This document shows, one piece after another, positions 28,575-36,795 of a stretch of 64,000 nucleotides of DNA. The stretch's first letter is position 1. Every line of letters begins with the position of its first letter. Both the position numbers and the translations under genes were made by a program. The stretch comes from Kaistia dalseonensis. GTDB lineage: Bacteria; Pseudomonadota; Alphaproteobacteria; Rhizobiales; Kaistiaceae. Location: NCBI RefSeq assembly GCF_030814715.1, contig NZ_JAUSVO010000006.1:1-64000 (forward strand), given 5' to 3'. The notes beneath the pieces were generated by a model that saw only the letters and a program-made list of their open reading frames with translations, did no database searches and had not been told where the DNA came from.

Positions 28575-28931
28575 CTATCGATCCAGCCGCGTCTTGGGAT
28601 CGATATTCCGGCCGGTCCAGCGGCCGTAACGCCAGGGCAGATACCATGCGGCGTTCGCGGGGCGCTCCTCCGGCACGGGATCATAGCCCGACGCGCCGAA
28701 GGGACCGCAGCGCTGGAAGCGGGCGAGCGTCATCCAGCCGCCGGCCCAGAGCCCATGGCGGCGAATCGCCTCCTCGCCATAGCTGGAGCAGGTCGGCAGA
28801 TAGCGGCAGGATTGGCCGAGAAAGGGCGAGAGCGTCAGCTTGTAGAGCCGGATCAGGCCGATACCCACGAGCGCGGGAAGCCGCGCCACGAATGGCGCGG
28901 CCCGTGCCGGATCGACCGGATCGGCGCTCAA
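28575..28931 (-). CDS. yidD: Membrane protein insertion efficiency factor YidD
   Basis: Small protein assisting YidC-dependent insertion into the inner membrane. The core LIRLYKLTLSPFLGQSCRY followed by PTCSSYGEEAIRRHG is the family signature, with the two conserved cysteines, and GCxPFG-like CGPFGASGYDPVP follows. The start is uncertain: no ATG lies near the core. I chose TTG at 28931 (118 residues), preceded by GGAA; a GTG some 15 codons later is the main alternative, and a longer frame runs into the upstream gene. It belongs to the thrS-yidD-Fe/S-scaffold-folE neighbourhood. Confidence 0.88.
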   Translation of the reverse strand: MSADPVDPARAAPFVARLPALVGIGLIRLYKLTLSPFLGQSCRYLPTCSSYGEEAIRRHGLWAGGWMTLARFQRCGPFGASGYDPVPEERPANAAWYLPWRYGRWTGRNIDPKTRLDR

Positions 28932-28953
28932 GCGCGTTCCGGTCGCGCCGTGA

Positions 28954-29253
28954 TCATGAGCAGTGGAAGTACAGATAGCGGCCGGCCTCTTTGCCAGCGG
29001 CCGTGGCCGAGGCCTCGTCCGCACTGATCTTGCCGGCGGAGGCGAGCGCCGTCGCCGCAGCCGTCACCGCCGTGGTCAGCTGGCCCTTGTCCGAGCAGAC
29101 GGGCTTCAGGTCCGGATTGCTGGCCTTGACCTGGTCGACGATCGTCTGCGCATCGGCCGACAAAGCGAAGGCCGGCGCCAGCGTTCCAAAGAGCCCCAGC
29201 GACGCCGCCGCCAGAGCGATCACGGCGCGGCCGCGCAATGTCTTTTGGATCAT
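28954..29253 (-). CDS. Small secreted protein, unknown function
   Basis: A 99-residue exported protein not recognised. Residues 1-31 form a signal peptide (MIQKTLRGRAVIALAAASLG, cleavage near APAFALS). The mature part is alanine-rich and helical, with two cysteines: one in LKPVCSDKG and one in the C-terminal YFHCS, which could pair. The ribosome site GGGGAGGAA is excellent. It lies 22 bases before the chosen yidD start and may be co-transcribed with it. Confidence 0.72.
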   Translation of the reverse strand: MIQKTLRGRAVIALAAASLGLFGTLAPAFALSADAQTIVDQVKASNPDLKPVCSDKGQLTTAVTAAATALASAGKISADEASATAAGKEAGRYLYFHCS

Positions 29254-29313
29254 TCTTGTTCCTCCCCAATATGGGAGAGCCGGTGCGGGATCGCCCGGCC
29301 TCTCCTCATAAGC

Positions 29314-29691
29314 TCAAGCGACTTCGCCGGATCGATGGCAGACGGCTTCGACATTGTGACCGTCCGGATCCAGCACGAAGGCGGCGTAATAATTGGCATG
29401 ATAGTTCGGCCGAAAGCCCGGCGCGCCATTGTCGCTGCCGCCAGCCTCGATCGCGGCGGCATGAAAGGCGCGGACCGCCGCATGGTCGCGCGCCGTGAAA
29501 GCGAAGTGGATGGGACCCGGCACGGCACCCATCGTGCCGATCCAGAACATGATCCGGCCTTCTTCGCCAAACGCCGCCCAGCCATCGCCCTCATGGACGA
29601 TGCTTATATCGAGCGGGGCGAGCGCGCTGATGTAGAAATCGCGACTCTTCAGAAAATTCGAGACGTTGAACCCGAGATGATCGAAAGGCAT
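29314..29691 (-). CDS. VOC family protein
   Basis: A 125-residue vicinal-oxygen-chelate fold protein. N-terminal FDHLGFNVSNFLKSRDFY and C-terminal YYAAFVLDPDGHNVEAVCH match the glyoxalase/bleomycin-resistance pattern, with histidine near residue 5, histidine in PIHFAF and glutamate near the C-terminus as possible metal ligands. The HANYYAAFV form is common in a bacterial subgroup of unknown substrate. It is 5 bases downstream of the Fe/S scaffold-like gene, so the two are probably one transcript. Confidence 0.86.
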   Translation of the reverse strand: MPFDHLGFNVSNFLKSRDFYISALAPLDISIVHEGDGWAAFGEEGRIMFWIGTMGAVPGPIHFAFTARDHAAVRAFHAAAIEAGGSDNGAPGFRPNYHANYYAAFVLDPDGHNVEAVCHRSGEVA

Positions 29692-29696
29692 GCCGG

Positions 29697-30149
29697 TTAC
29701 TCCGCAGCGATCGATAGGACGCGGCGCGCTTCGATCTGGCCGATCGCATCCACTACGGCATCGAAGGTCAGCATGGTCGAAGCGTGGCGCGCCTTGTAGT
29801 CGCGCACCGGCTCCAGATATTTCAGATCCTCGAATCGTCCAGCCGGCGGGGCGCCATTCTCCTTGAGCATGGCCAGCATGGCTGCGCGCACAGCGCGAAG
29901 CTCGTCGGCCGAGGCGCCGACCACATGGCGCGCCATCACCGACGAGGAAGCCTGCCCGAGCGCGCAGGCGCGCACTTCATGGGAGAAATCGCTGACGATG
30001 TCGCCCTCCATGACCAGATGCACGGTCACGGTCGAGCCACACAGCCTCGAATGCGCCGTCGCGCTCGCCTGCGGCGCCGGAAGCTTGCCCAGCCGGCCGA
30101 TATTGGCAGCGAATTCCAGGATTCGCGCATTATAGATGTCGTCGATCAT
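29697..30149 (-). CDS. Iron-sulfur cluster assembly scaffold-like (NifU_N/IscU fold) protein
   Basis: A 150-residue protein with the NifU N-terminal fold. The first two scaffold cysteines are present, in LCGS and ACALGQASSSV, but where IscU has its third cysteine (RHxC) this protein reads KARHASTML, so it has only two. This variant is usual in the folE-linked alphaproteobacterial group, whose role in cluster assembly is unproven. The start at 30149 is chosen by GGAGG 6 bases upstream; an ATG four codons earlier is possible. VOC gene follows at 5 bases; folE is divergent. Confidence 0.8.
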   Translation of the reverse strand: MIDDIYNARILEFAANIGRLGKLPAPQASATAHSRLCGSTVTVHLVMEGDIVSDFSHEVRACALGQASSSVMARHVVGASADELRAVRAAMLAMLKENGAPPAGRFEDLKYLEPVRDYKARHASTMLTFDAVVDAIGQIEARRVLSIAAE

Positions 30150-30259
30150 GACAGCCTCCACGCGCCAATATAGAAACTCGCGCCTCGGTGAACCAGATAT
30201 AGCACGATTGCCTCGGCCGGCTTCAGCGGCACGGCGCCTCAGATCGATACGGAGTACCT

Positions 30260-30880
30260 ATGGACGCAAAGACGACGCCCGACGCAAAGCGGGCGGCCCC
30301 TGAGCCATTGCGCCGCCCGAGCCGCGAGGAAGCCGAAGCCGCCGTGCGCACGTTGATCGCCTGGGCGGGCGACGATCCCGCGCGCGAGGGCCTGATCGAG
30401 ACGCCGGCACGGGTGACCAAGGCCTTCGGCGAATTCTTCAAGGGCTATGAGGAAGACCCGGCGGAAGTTCTCGACCGCGTCTTCGACGAGGCCGGCGGCT
30501 ATGACGATATCGTGCTGGTGCGCGATATCCCCTTCTTCTCCCATTGCGAACACCACATGGTGCCGTTCATCGGCAAGGCCCATATCGCCTATTATCCCGG
30601 CCAGGGCGTGGTCGGGCTCTCCAAGCTCGCGCGCGTCGTCGATCTCTTCGCTCGCCGCCTGCAGATGCAGGAAAGGCTGACGCAGCAAATCGCCGACGCG
30701 ATCGAGGACGGCCTCGCCCCGCGCGGCGTCGCGGTCCTGCTCGAGGCGGAGCATCACTGCGTCTCGATGCGCGGCGTGCAGAAATCAGGCGTCTCGACGA
30801 TCACGACGAGCTTCACCGGCGTCTTCAAGCAGGACGTCGCCGAGCAGAATCGCTTCCTGACGCTGGTGCGCGGGCGGTAA
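30260..30880 (+). CDS. folE: GTP cyclohydrolase I
   Basis: First enzyme of tetrahydrofolate synthesis, converting GTP to dihydroneopterin triphosphate and formate. The 206-residue product carries the zinc site (cysteine and histidine in [10 protein letters not shown], cysteine in [10 protein letters not shown]) and the family segments [18 protein letters not shown] and [19 protein letters not shown]. The N-terminal 25 residues are a variable polar tail. It begins a plus-strand series folE-aroA-hisI. Confidence 0.96.
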   Translation: MDAKTTPDAKRAAPEPLRRPSREEAEAAVRTLIAWAGDDPAREGLIETPARVTKAFGEFFKGYEEDPAEVLDRVFDEAGGYDDIVLVRDIPFFSHCEHHMVPFIGKAHIAYYPGQGVVGLSKLARVVDLFARRLQMQERLTQQIADAIEDGLAPRGVAVLLEAEHHCVSMRGVQKSGVSTITTSFTGVFKQDVAEQNRFLTLVRGR

Positions 30881-31003
30881 TCGGCCAAGGCCCCGCTGGC
30901 GACAGGCGCGATCGAAAACACGATCGCGGCCTTGAGACATTGTGTCCGGGCCGCGCTCGGTCTATCCCCCCTCGCAAACGCGATTGAACTGGAGCGAGAC
31001 GAC

Positions 31004-32287
31004 ATGGCGAGCGTGATGGAGCGAGAGAAGCAGACCACGATCCTGCCGCCATCCGCGCCGCTCGTCGGCCGCGTGACCCCGCCGGGCTCGAAGTCGATCA
31101 CCAATCGCGTGCTGCTGCTGGCGGCGCTCGCCAAGGGCACGAGCCGCATCACCGGCGCGCTGAAGAGCCTCGACACCAAGCTGATGGCGGAGGCGCTGCG
31201 CCAGATGGGCGTGACGGTCGACGAGCCGGACGAAACCAGCTTCATCGTGACCAGCACGGGCCGCCTCGCCGCGCCGGCAGCGCCGCTCTATCTCGGCAAT
31301 GCCGGCACCGCCATGCGCTTCCTGACGGCGGCGGTGGCGCTGGTAGACGGCACGGTGATCGTCGATGGCGACGCGCATATGCGCAAGCGCCCGATCGGCC
31401 CGCTGGTCAGTTCGCTCCGCGCCTTCGGCATCGATTGCAGCGATGCGGACGGCTATCCGCCCGTGACGATGCATGGCCATGGCCATTTCGGCAGCGGACG
31501 GGTCGAGATCGATGGCGGGCTGTCGAGCCAATATGTCTCCGCGCTGCTGATGGCGGCCGCCTGCGGCACGGGCACGGTCGAGGTCGCGCTGACGGGCAGC
31601 GATATCGGCGCGCGGGGCTATGTCGACCTGACGGTCGCGGCGATGCGAGCCTTCGGCGCCCGCGTCGAGCAGAGCGGCGATGCCGCATGGCGCATCGAGC
31701 CGACCGGCTACCGGGCGACCGACTTCCATGTCGAGCCGGACGCGTCGGCGGCAACCTATCTCTGGGCGGCGGAAGTGCTTACCGGCGGATCGATCGATAT
31801 CGGCGTGGCGGCGGGCGCGTTCACGCAGCCCGATGCCAAGGCCTATGATGTCATCGCGCAGTTCCCGAACCTGCCGGCCGTAATCGACGGCTCGCAGATG
31901 CAGGACGCGATCCCGACCATCGCGGTGCTGGCGGCCTTCAACAATCATCCCGTCCGCTTCGTCGGCATCGCCAATCTGCGCGTCAAGGAATGCGACCGCG
32001 TCGCGGCCGTCGCGACCGAGCTTTCCCGCATCCGTCCCGGGCTCGGCACCGAGGATGGCGACGACCTGATCGTCGCCTCCGACCCCGCGCTCGCCGGCCA
32101 GGTGCTGCCGACGCGGATCGAGACCTATTCCGATCATCGCATCGCCATGAGCTTCGCGCTCGCCGGGCTGAAGATCGGCGGCATCACCATTCTCGATCCG
32201 GGCTGCGTCGCCAAGACCTACCCGGCCTATTGGCAGGCGCTGCAATCGCTCGGCGTCGAACTCGATCCGGTCATGGGGCGCATGTGA
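31004..32287 (+). CDS. aroA: 3-phosphoshikimate 1-carboxyvinyltransferase (EPSP synthase), class I-like
   Basis: Joins shikimate-3-phosphate and phosphoenolpyruvate in the shikimate pathway. The 427-residue product has PPGSKSITNRVLLLAALAKG (phosphate-binding lysine), LYLGNAGTAMRF, SSQYVSALLMAA, RVKECDR and SDHRIAMSFA, the catalytic motifs in order. The LGNAGTAMR form marks class I-like enzymes, unlike the class II type usual in rhizobia; the residue after AMR, proline in E. coli (P101), is phenylalanine. The ATG at 31004 with GGAG 9 bases upstream is preferred over one at 30932. Its stop overlaps the hisI start as TGATG. It sits between folE and hisI, often neighbours in this order. Confidence 0.92.
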   Translation: MASVMEREKQTTILPPSAPLVGRVTPPGSKSITNRVLLLAALAKGTSRITGALKSLDTKLMAEALRQMGVTVDEPDETSFIVTSTGRLAAPAAPLYLGNAGTAMRFLTAAVALVDGTVIVDGDAHMRKRPIGPLVSSLRAFGIDCSDADGYPPVTMHGHGHFGSGRVEIDGGLSSQYVSALLMAAACGTGTVEVALTGSDIGARGYVDLTVAAMRAFGARVEQSGDAAWRIEPTGYRATDFHVEPDASAATYLWAAEVLTGGSIDIGVAAGAFTQPDAKAYDVIAQFPNLPAVIDGSQMQDAIPTIAVLAAFNNHPVRFVGIANLRVKECDRVAAVATELSRIRPGLGTEDGDDLIVASDPALAGQVLPTRIETYSDHRIAMSFALAGLKIGGITILDPGCVAKTYPAYWQALQSLGVELDPVMGRM

Positions 32288-32751
32288 TGGCAGAGACGGC
32301 AATCTTCGCGGCGCCCGGGTCGCATCACGAGGTCGAGGAAGGCCGGCTGCTGACGCCGCGCTTCGGCGCCGACGGGCTCCTCGCCGCCGTGGTGGTCGAT
32401 GCCGCGACCAGCGAAGTCGTCATGTTGGCCTGGATGAACGCCGAGGCGCTGGCGCGGACGATCGAGACGGGCGAAGCCTGGTACTGGAGCCGTTCGCGCA
32501 AGGAGCTCTGGCACAAGGGCGCGACCAGCGGCCACATCCAGACCGTGACCGAGATGCGGGTTGATTGCGACCAGGATGCGATCCTGATCAAGGTCGACAC
32601 GGCCGGCACGGGCGCGAACTGCCACACCGGCCGCAAGGGCTGCTTCTATCGCACGGTGCCGATCGGCCAGTCGGCCTCGCAGGAGACCGCGCTCGCCTTC
32701 ACCGACGATACCCCGCTCTTCGACCCGAAGGCCGTCTATGGCGATGCCTGA
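32287..32751 (+). CDS. hisI: Phosphoribosyl-AMP cyclohydrolase
   Basis: Third step of histidine synthesis, opening the purine ring of PR-AMP. The 154-residue product has the signature WYWSRSRKELWHKGATSGH, and the metal-binding cysteines in VDCDQDA, NCHTGRKG and GCFYR. There is no fused HisE domain, as usual in alphaproteobacteria. The ATG shares its A with the aroA TGA, so translation is probably coupled. Longer upstream starts would lie inside aroA. Confidence 0.96.
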   Translation: MAETAIFAAPGSHHEVEEGRLLTPRFGADGLLAAVVVDAATSEVVMLAWMNAEALARTIETGEAWYWSRSRKELWHKGATSGHIQTVTEMRVDCDQDAILIKVDTAGTGANCHTGRKGCFYRTVPIGQSASQETALAFTDDTPLFDPKAVYGDA

Positions 32752-32766
32752 CCGGCGCGGTCAGGC
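32746..32766. terminator. Hairpin overlapping the hisI and CBS-gene stop codons
   Basis: GCCTGACC (32746-32753) pairs with GGTCAGGC (32759-32766) across a 5-base loop. The stem contains the TGA of hisI and the complementary TGA of the convergent CBS gene. No T tract; probably a compact two-way terminator. Confidence 0.5.
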
Positions 32767-33192
32767 CATCGCGATATAGGCGCGCATTTCGTCGGCCTCG
32801 CGCTCGACCTGCTCGATGCGCGCTTTCACCACGTCGCCGATCGAGACGATGCCGGCGATGCGGCCGCCATCGACCACGGGCAGATGGCGGAAGCGGCCTT
32901 CCGTCATCCGCGCCATCACGTCGTTGATCGTGTCGTGATCGGCGCAGGTCACGACACGCGCCGTCATGATCGAGGAAACCGGGCCGTCTAGCGTCTCGAC
33001 GCCGCCACGGGCGATGGCGCGCACGATGTCGCGCTCGGAGACGATGCCTTCGATGCGCCTGGACGAATCCGCGACGACCACCGCGCCGATGCGACGCTCG
33101 GACAGCAGGCGGACAGCGTCGTGAATGATCGTATCGGCGGGGACGGTCAGAACGTCCCGGCCCTTTCTGGCCAGAATGGCAGCAACAGTCAT
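32761..33192 (-). CDS. CBS domain-pair protein
   Basis: A 143-residue protein made of two CBS domains (about residues 8-60 and 75-130), with GIVSERDIVRAIA in the first and HLPVVDGGRIAGIVSIGDVVK in the second. Stand-alone CBS pairs bind adenosine nucleotides and act as energy or stress sensors; the partner is unknown. It is convergent with hisI, with 9 bases between stops, and downstream of the rhomboid gene on the same strand. Confidence 0.9.
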   Translation of the reverse strand: MTVAAILARKGRDVLTVPADTIIHDAVRLLSERRIGAVVVADSSRRIEGIVSERDIVRAIARGGVETLDGPVSSIMTARVVTCADHDTINDVMARMTEGRFRHLPVVDGGRIAGIVSIGDVVKARIEQVEREADEMRAYIAMA

Positions 33193-33342
33193 CGGCGTGG
33201 GCTCCCTTGCTCGAGGAACCCGGCCGCTCTCTTGTGGTGGACCGGTCCGGACCCCTCAGATGGCGGCGGACGCTTCTCATGCGGAAACGTCACATCCGTC
33301 GTTTGATGATGGGCCTCGATTGCCGGCTTTGCAAGACTCCGC

Positions 33343-33357
33343 CCCGGCGGGGCAAGC
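33343..33357 (-). terminator. Short hairpin after the rhomboid gene
   Basis: GCCCC-GCC-GGGGC on the minus strand just downstream of the rhomboid stop. Short stem without T run; weak call. Confidence 0.3.
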
Positions 33358-33359
33358 CG

Positions 33360-34109
33360 CTAGGAGAACGAGCTGCCGCGCCGCGAAACCGGGTCGAAGA
33401 GCGGAAAGAGCAGCAGCCCGGCAAGGAAGCCGCCAATATGCGATTCCCAGGCGATCTGGCCGGTCTCGACGCCCGGCGGCACGAAGATCAGACCGAACAG
33501 CAGGTTGAACACGAACCACACAGCGAGGAAGGTCACGACACGGCGGTCGCGCACCATCTCCATGATCGACAAGGCCGGGCGGAAATCGGCGTCGTAGCGC
33601 GCCAGGCCGCCGCCGAGCCGGGCGCCGGGCGAAAAGGCGAAGCGCGCAGAGGCGGCCATCTGCGCCGAGATCGCCGCCGAAGCGCCGACCAGCGGCACGA
33701 CGCTGTGGGGTGCCAGCAGGAGATGGGCGGCGGCACCCGCCGCAGCTCCCGCGAGCGAGAAGAGCGTGAAGCGGAGCCAGCCGAAACGGCGCGCCAGCGG
33801 CGTGCCGAAGGCCGCGAGCCAGAGCGCGTTCACGCCATAATGCATCCAGTCGCCATGCAGGAAGGCATAGGTGACGAAGCTCCAGACCGAGCCCGCCAAC
33901 CCGCCCGGCCAGTCGAGGCCCACCATCTGCGGCGCGGTGATGCGGATCGGGATGAAGGCGAACGTCACCAGCACCCAGCCATCCTGATCGGAGGTCAGCA
34001 GATAGGTCCGCACGGCATGAACGAGGGCGAGCACCGCCAGCGTGGCGATGATCACCGGGGGGAGGTTGAAGACCGGCTCTCGCGCCGCGCGCTCGCTTCT
34101 CTGGCTCAT
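33360..34109 (-). CDS. Rhomboid family intramembrane serine protease
   Basis: A 249-residue polytopic inner-membrane protease. The catalytic serine lies in VGASAAISA (GxSx pattern) and the histidine in WESHIGGFLAG, in the last membrane segment, giving the expected Ser-His dyad. WSFVTYAFLHGDWMHYGVNALWL contains the conserved L1 loop with histidine and asparagine that line the oxyanion hole. Substrates are unknown. The insertion between serine and histidine segments (about 55 residues) is longer than in GlpG. ATG at 34109; a 388-base gap lies upstream. Confidence 0.9.
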   Translation of the reverse strand: MSQRSERAAREPVFNLPPVIIATLAVLALVHAVRTYLLTSDQDGWVLVTFAFIPIRITAPQMVGLDWPGGLAGSVWSFVTYAFLHGDWMHYGVNALWLAAFGTPLARRFGWLRFTLFSLAGAAAGAAAHLLLAPHSVVPLVGASAAISAQMAASARFAFSPGARLGGGLARYDADFRPALSIMEMVRDRRVVTFLAVWFVFNLLFGLIFVPPGVETGQIAWESHIGGFLAGLLLFPLFDPVSRRGSSFS

Positions 34110-34497
34110 GAAGACGGCATAGTCGCCCGCGGCACGGCACGCAAGACGGCGCCGCCTTCAAGCCGATGGACCGGAGCCAGTCGCCGGGGCAAATCGAAAA
34201 GCGACCGCCTGGCGCGCGCAAAGCGCGCACAGGCGGTCACCATCACGTTTCGTCTTGCCCCCCGGCTAAAGACGCCCCGTGATCCCGTCGGCAACGCGTC
34301 CCAGGATTGGGCCTCACGTCCCATAGCGAATCCTTATTTATCGATTCCGTTACGTAACATCAATCTGGCACAGGCCCTGCAATACCACTTTGCACCGCAG
34401 CATCGGGCCGGACATGTCCCGCCGCCGCACGCTCATCATGGGCCGGCACCAGCACGACGCCGGCCAGCGCATCAAAACGGGACGACTACGGGCCACC
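34110..34497. other. Divergent intergenic region with long hairpin and a palindrome
   Basis: 388 bases between the rhomboid and PAS genes. It contains a 15-bp stem-loop at 34203-34238 (GACCGCCTG with CAGGCGGTC, then GCGCGC with GCGCGC, one bulged A, 5-base loop) and a perfect palindrome GTTACGTAAC at 34349-34358 within an AT-rich stretch that may be a promoter. No protein-coding frame is supported. Confidence 0.55.
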
Positions 34498-35109
34498 ATG
34501 AGACACCCCAATACGCGCGCGCTCCATGCCTATTGGTCGAAGCTGCGCGGCATGGAGCCCGCGCCCGCGCGTTCCGCCATCGATCCCGCTGCGATCGCAG
34601 GACTTCTGAGTGACACGTTCATCCTGGAAGATATCGGCCCCGCGGATTACCCGTTCCGCCTCGCCGGCACGCGCCTCTGCCACCATTTCGGACGCGAATT
34701 GAAGGGCCGGAACTTTCTCGGCTTCTGGGCGGCGAACGATATCGAGCCGATCGCGACGCTCATGGCAGCCGTGACCCATGACGCCGCAGCTGCGGTCCTC
34801 GATGTCGCCATGTCGAATGACCGCGGACAATCGACGCGGGCGGAGATGATCCTGTTGCCGCTACGCTGCGGCCCCGCGCGCTACGACCGCATCCTCGGGC
34901 TGGTCGCGCCGATGGAGCGCGCAAGCTGGCTCGGGCTGCATCCGGTCGTCCGGCAATCGGCAAACAACCTCCGCCTGATCTGGCCGGACCGGAAGGACGA
35001 GTTCGGCGTGACGCCAGCAGCCAGGCCAGTGGCCAGCCGCCCTGTGCCCTTCCCGCTCAATGGACGCCGCCACCACCACCTCGTCGTCTTCGACGGCGGC
35101 CGGCAATAG
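34498..35109 (+). CDS. PAS domain-containing protein (PAS_5 type)
   Basis: A 203-residue cytoplasmic protein of the alphaproteobacterial PAS_5 family. The conserved start MRHPNTRALHAYWSKLRG is followed by DTFILEDIG, FRLAGTRLCHHFGRELKG (PAS core) and RAEMILLPLRCG. There is no output domain, so it probably works through a partner or as a stress or adhesion regulator; the molecular role is unknown. The ATG at 34498 matches the family N-terminus; upstream in-frame ATGs at 34390 and 34438 add unconserved basic sequence. Confidence 0.84.
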   Translation: MRHPNTRALHAYWSKLRGMEPAPARSAIDPAAIAGLLSDTFILEDIGPADYPFRLAGTRLCHHFGRELKGRNFLGFWAANDIEPIATLMAAVTHDAAAAVLDVAMSNDRGQSTRAEMILLPLRCGPARYDRILGLVAPMERASWLGLHPVVRQSANNLRLIWPDRKDEFGVTPAARPVASRPVPFPLNGRRHHHLVVFDGGRQ

Positions 35110-35467
35110 GCGCCGCCAGCGCTCGTCCAACGGCGCGCTTCTGGCAACGCCTTCAGCCACAGCCGCCCGCCACGGACAGCCGGTCTCGGCCCGGGTCGGC
35201 GCGACGCATTGGCATGCCCATGCCTTCATCGGGCATGGCGATGCAAGGCGGCCACAGTTGTTCCCCTCCCGCCACACGAGCGTCACAACCGTTAACCTTA
35301 ATAAAAGGTTACGCTTGCCTGCCGACACCCTCCGACATATTGTTAACGGGTGGTTAAGCTGAAGTATAAAATTTGAATCTAACTCGATCACAATGTGAAT
35401 CGAAATGAGGTTCCCGGCTTAGACTCGAATAAAACCATGTGTGCAAAGGTCATTCTCACCTGAGGGG
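35110..35467. other. Intergenic region, AT-rich near the peptidase gene
   Basis: 358 bases. The last 190 bases are AT-rich and hold a 7-bp hairpin TAACCTT/AAGGTTA (35293-35311), a TTAA-N7-TTAA box (35343-35357) and an 11-base palindrome TCACA-A-TGTGA (35388-35398). The first half shows nothing. Confidence 0.5.
35343..35357 (+). promoter_or_regulatory. TTAA-N7-TTAA box, putative CtrA site
   Basis: TTAA at 35343-35346, seven bases, TTAA at 35354-35357, about 110 bases before the cysteine-peptidase start; TTAACC also occurs at 35292-35297. This is the consensus of CtrA full sites in Caulobacter and rhizobia. Binding is inferred from motif only. Confidence 0.5.
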
Positions 35468-36094
35468 ATGGCAGTAGTGAGTTCCATGCGCGTATCGAGT
35501 TTCATGGCCGGCCTTGCACTTCTTCTCTGCCTTGGCGGAGCCGAAGCTTTCGCACAATCCCAAGCAGCGTTCATGCGCGTCACGGGCAAGACAACCCAGC
35601 CCGTCGGCCATCATGAACTCTGCGCGCGCATCCCGATCGAATGTCGCGAGCGCACAGCCACGGAAGATGCGGTCAAATTGACCCCCGTGCTGTGGCAGGA
35701 ACTCATCGCCGTGAACGACAATGTCAACACGGCCATCGAGCCCGTGACCGACAAGGACAACTACGGCAAGGACGAATACTGGAACTATCCCGACGACGGC
35801 AAAGGCGATTGCGAGGACTTCGTCCTGCTGAAGCGCCGCGAACTGCTCGATCGCGGCTGGCCGGCGGGCGCGCTGCTGATCACCGTCGTCAAGCAGGTCA
35901 ATGGCGACGGCCATGCCGTGCTCACGGTCCGCACCGATCGCGGCGATCTCGTGCTCGATAATCTCGAAAGCCGCATCAAGCTCTGGAGCGATACGGACTA
36001 CCAGTTCGTCAAGCGCCAGTCGGACGTGGATAGCGGCCGCTGGGTTGCGATCGATGACGACAGGTCGGTCCTGGTCGGTTCGATCAAGCGCTGA
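35468..36094 (+). CDS. Transglutaminase-like cysteine peptidase (BTLCP/LapG-like)
   Basis: A 208-residue exported protein of the bacterial transglutaminase-like cysteine proteinase family, whose best-known member LapG cleaves an adhesin in the periplasm. A signal peptide occupies about residues 1-30 (GLALLLCLGGAEAFAQS). The catalytic triad is visible: cysteine in GKGDCEDFVLLKR, histidine in GDGHAVLTV and aspartate in LVLDNLES. The start at 35468 is ATG; ATG at 35486 is an alternative giving a shorter signal. A TTAA-N7-TTAA box lies upstream. No LapD or large adhesin gene is in the window. Confidence 0.88.
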   Translation: MAVVSSMRVSSFMAGLALLLCLGGAEAFAQSQAAFMRVTGKTTQPVGHHELCARIPIECRERTATEDAVKLTPVLWQELIAVNDNVNTAIEPVTDKDNYGKDEYWNYPDDGKGDCEDFVLLKRRELLDRGWPAGALLITVVKQVNGDGHAVLTVRTDRGDLVLDNLESRIKLWSDTDYQFVKRQSDVDSGRWVAIDDDRSVLVGSIKR

Positions 36095-36099
36095 ACGAA

Positions 36100-36170
36100 G
36101 CCGGGCAATCCCGGCCTCCGCCCGCCGCAAGCCATCGATGACTTTCCAGGCCCACGGCGACCCCGTGGGC
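36100..36170. terminator. Two hairpins between convergent peptidase and carbonic anhydrase genes
   Basis: GCCGGG-CAAT-CCCGGC at 36100-36115 lies 5 bases after the peptidase stop; an 8-bp stem GCCCACGG/CCGTGGGC with 5-base loop is at 36150-36170. Each probably ends one of the two convergent transcripts. Confidence 0.45.
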
Positions 36171-36270
36171 TTGGCGCATTCAGGCCCGAGCGAGCCGCCG
36201 CCCGGCCCGACGCCCCAGATGGGAAATGAGATGCAGGTCGGCGCGCGTGGGCTGCGCTCCCGGTGACCGT

Positions 36271-36795
36271 CTACCCGTCGAGGCCGGCGGCGAAGCGGCG
36301 CCAGTTGGCGACATAGTTGAGCGCCGATTGCCGGAGCCGCTCGATCTGCGCCGGCTCCAGCGTACGGATCGCCTTGCCCGGCATGCCGACGACCAGCGAG
36401 CCATCCGGAATGTCCCGCCCCTCGGGCACCAGCGCTCCTGCCCCGACCAGGCAATTGGCACCGATCTTCGCGCCGTTCAACACGATCGCCCCCATGCCGA
36501 CGAGGCTGTTCGCGCCGATCGTGCAGCCATGGAGGATCGCGCGGTGGCCAATCGTGCAGCCCTCGCCGAGCGTCAGCAGGAAACCCATGTCGGTGTGGAG
36601 CATGGCGTGCTCCTGGATGTTGGTGCGGGCGCCAATCGTGATGCGCTCATTGTCGCCGCGCAGCACGGCGCCGAACCAGACGCCGACCTCGTCGCCGAGC
36701 GTGACCTTGCCGATCACATGCGCATCCGGCGCGATCCAGAACCGGTCGGCGGGTGGTACATCCGGCATAACGCCGTCAAGTGAATGAAGGGGCAT
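36271..36795 (-). CDS. Gamma carbonic anhydrase family protein
   Basis: A 174-residue left-handed beta-helix protein built of hexapeptide repeats, related to archaeal Cam and bacterial YrdA/CaiE. Metal-binding histidines appear in NIQEHAMLH and [11 protein letters not shown]; the catalytic acidic residues of Cam are partly missing, as in most YrdA-type members, so enzymatic carbonic anhydrase activity is uncertain. The C-terminal helix [15 protein letters not shown] closes the helix. Full length. Confidence 0.9.
   Translation of the reverse strand: MPLHSLDGVMPDVPPADRFWIAPDAHVIGKVTLGDEVGVWFGAVLRGDNERITIGARTNIQEHAMLHTDMGFLLTLGEGCTIGHRAILHGCTIGANSLVGMGAIVLNGAKIGANCLVGAGALVPEGRDIPDGSLVVGMPGKAIRTLEPAQIERLRQSALNYVANWRRFAAGLDG

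Noticed and set aside
30962-32302. Minus-strand open frame of 446 codons opposite aroA
   Set aside because: Antisense shadow; no family features, His/Arg/Asp-rich.
33207-34613. Plus-strand open frame of 468 codons opposite the rhomboid gene
   Set aside because: Runs antisense through the rhomboid catalytic motifs and into the PAS gene; no protein features.
35388-35398. CRP/FNR-type site TCACA-A-TGTGA
   Set aside because: Half-sites are in reverse order and spacing compared with the TGTGA-N6-TCACA consensus.
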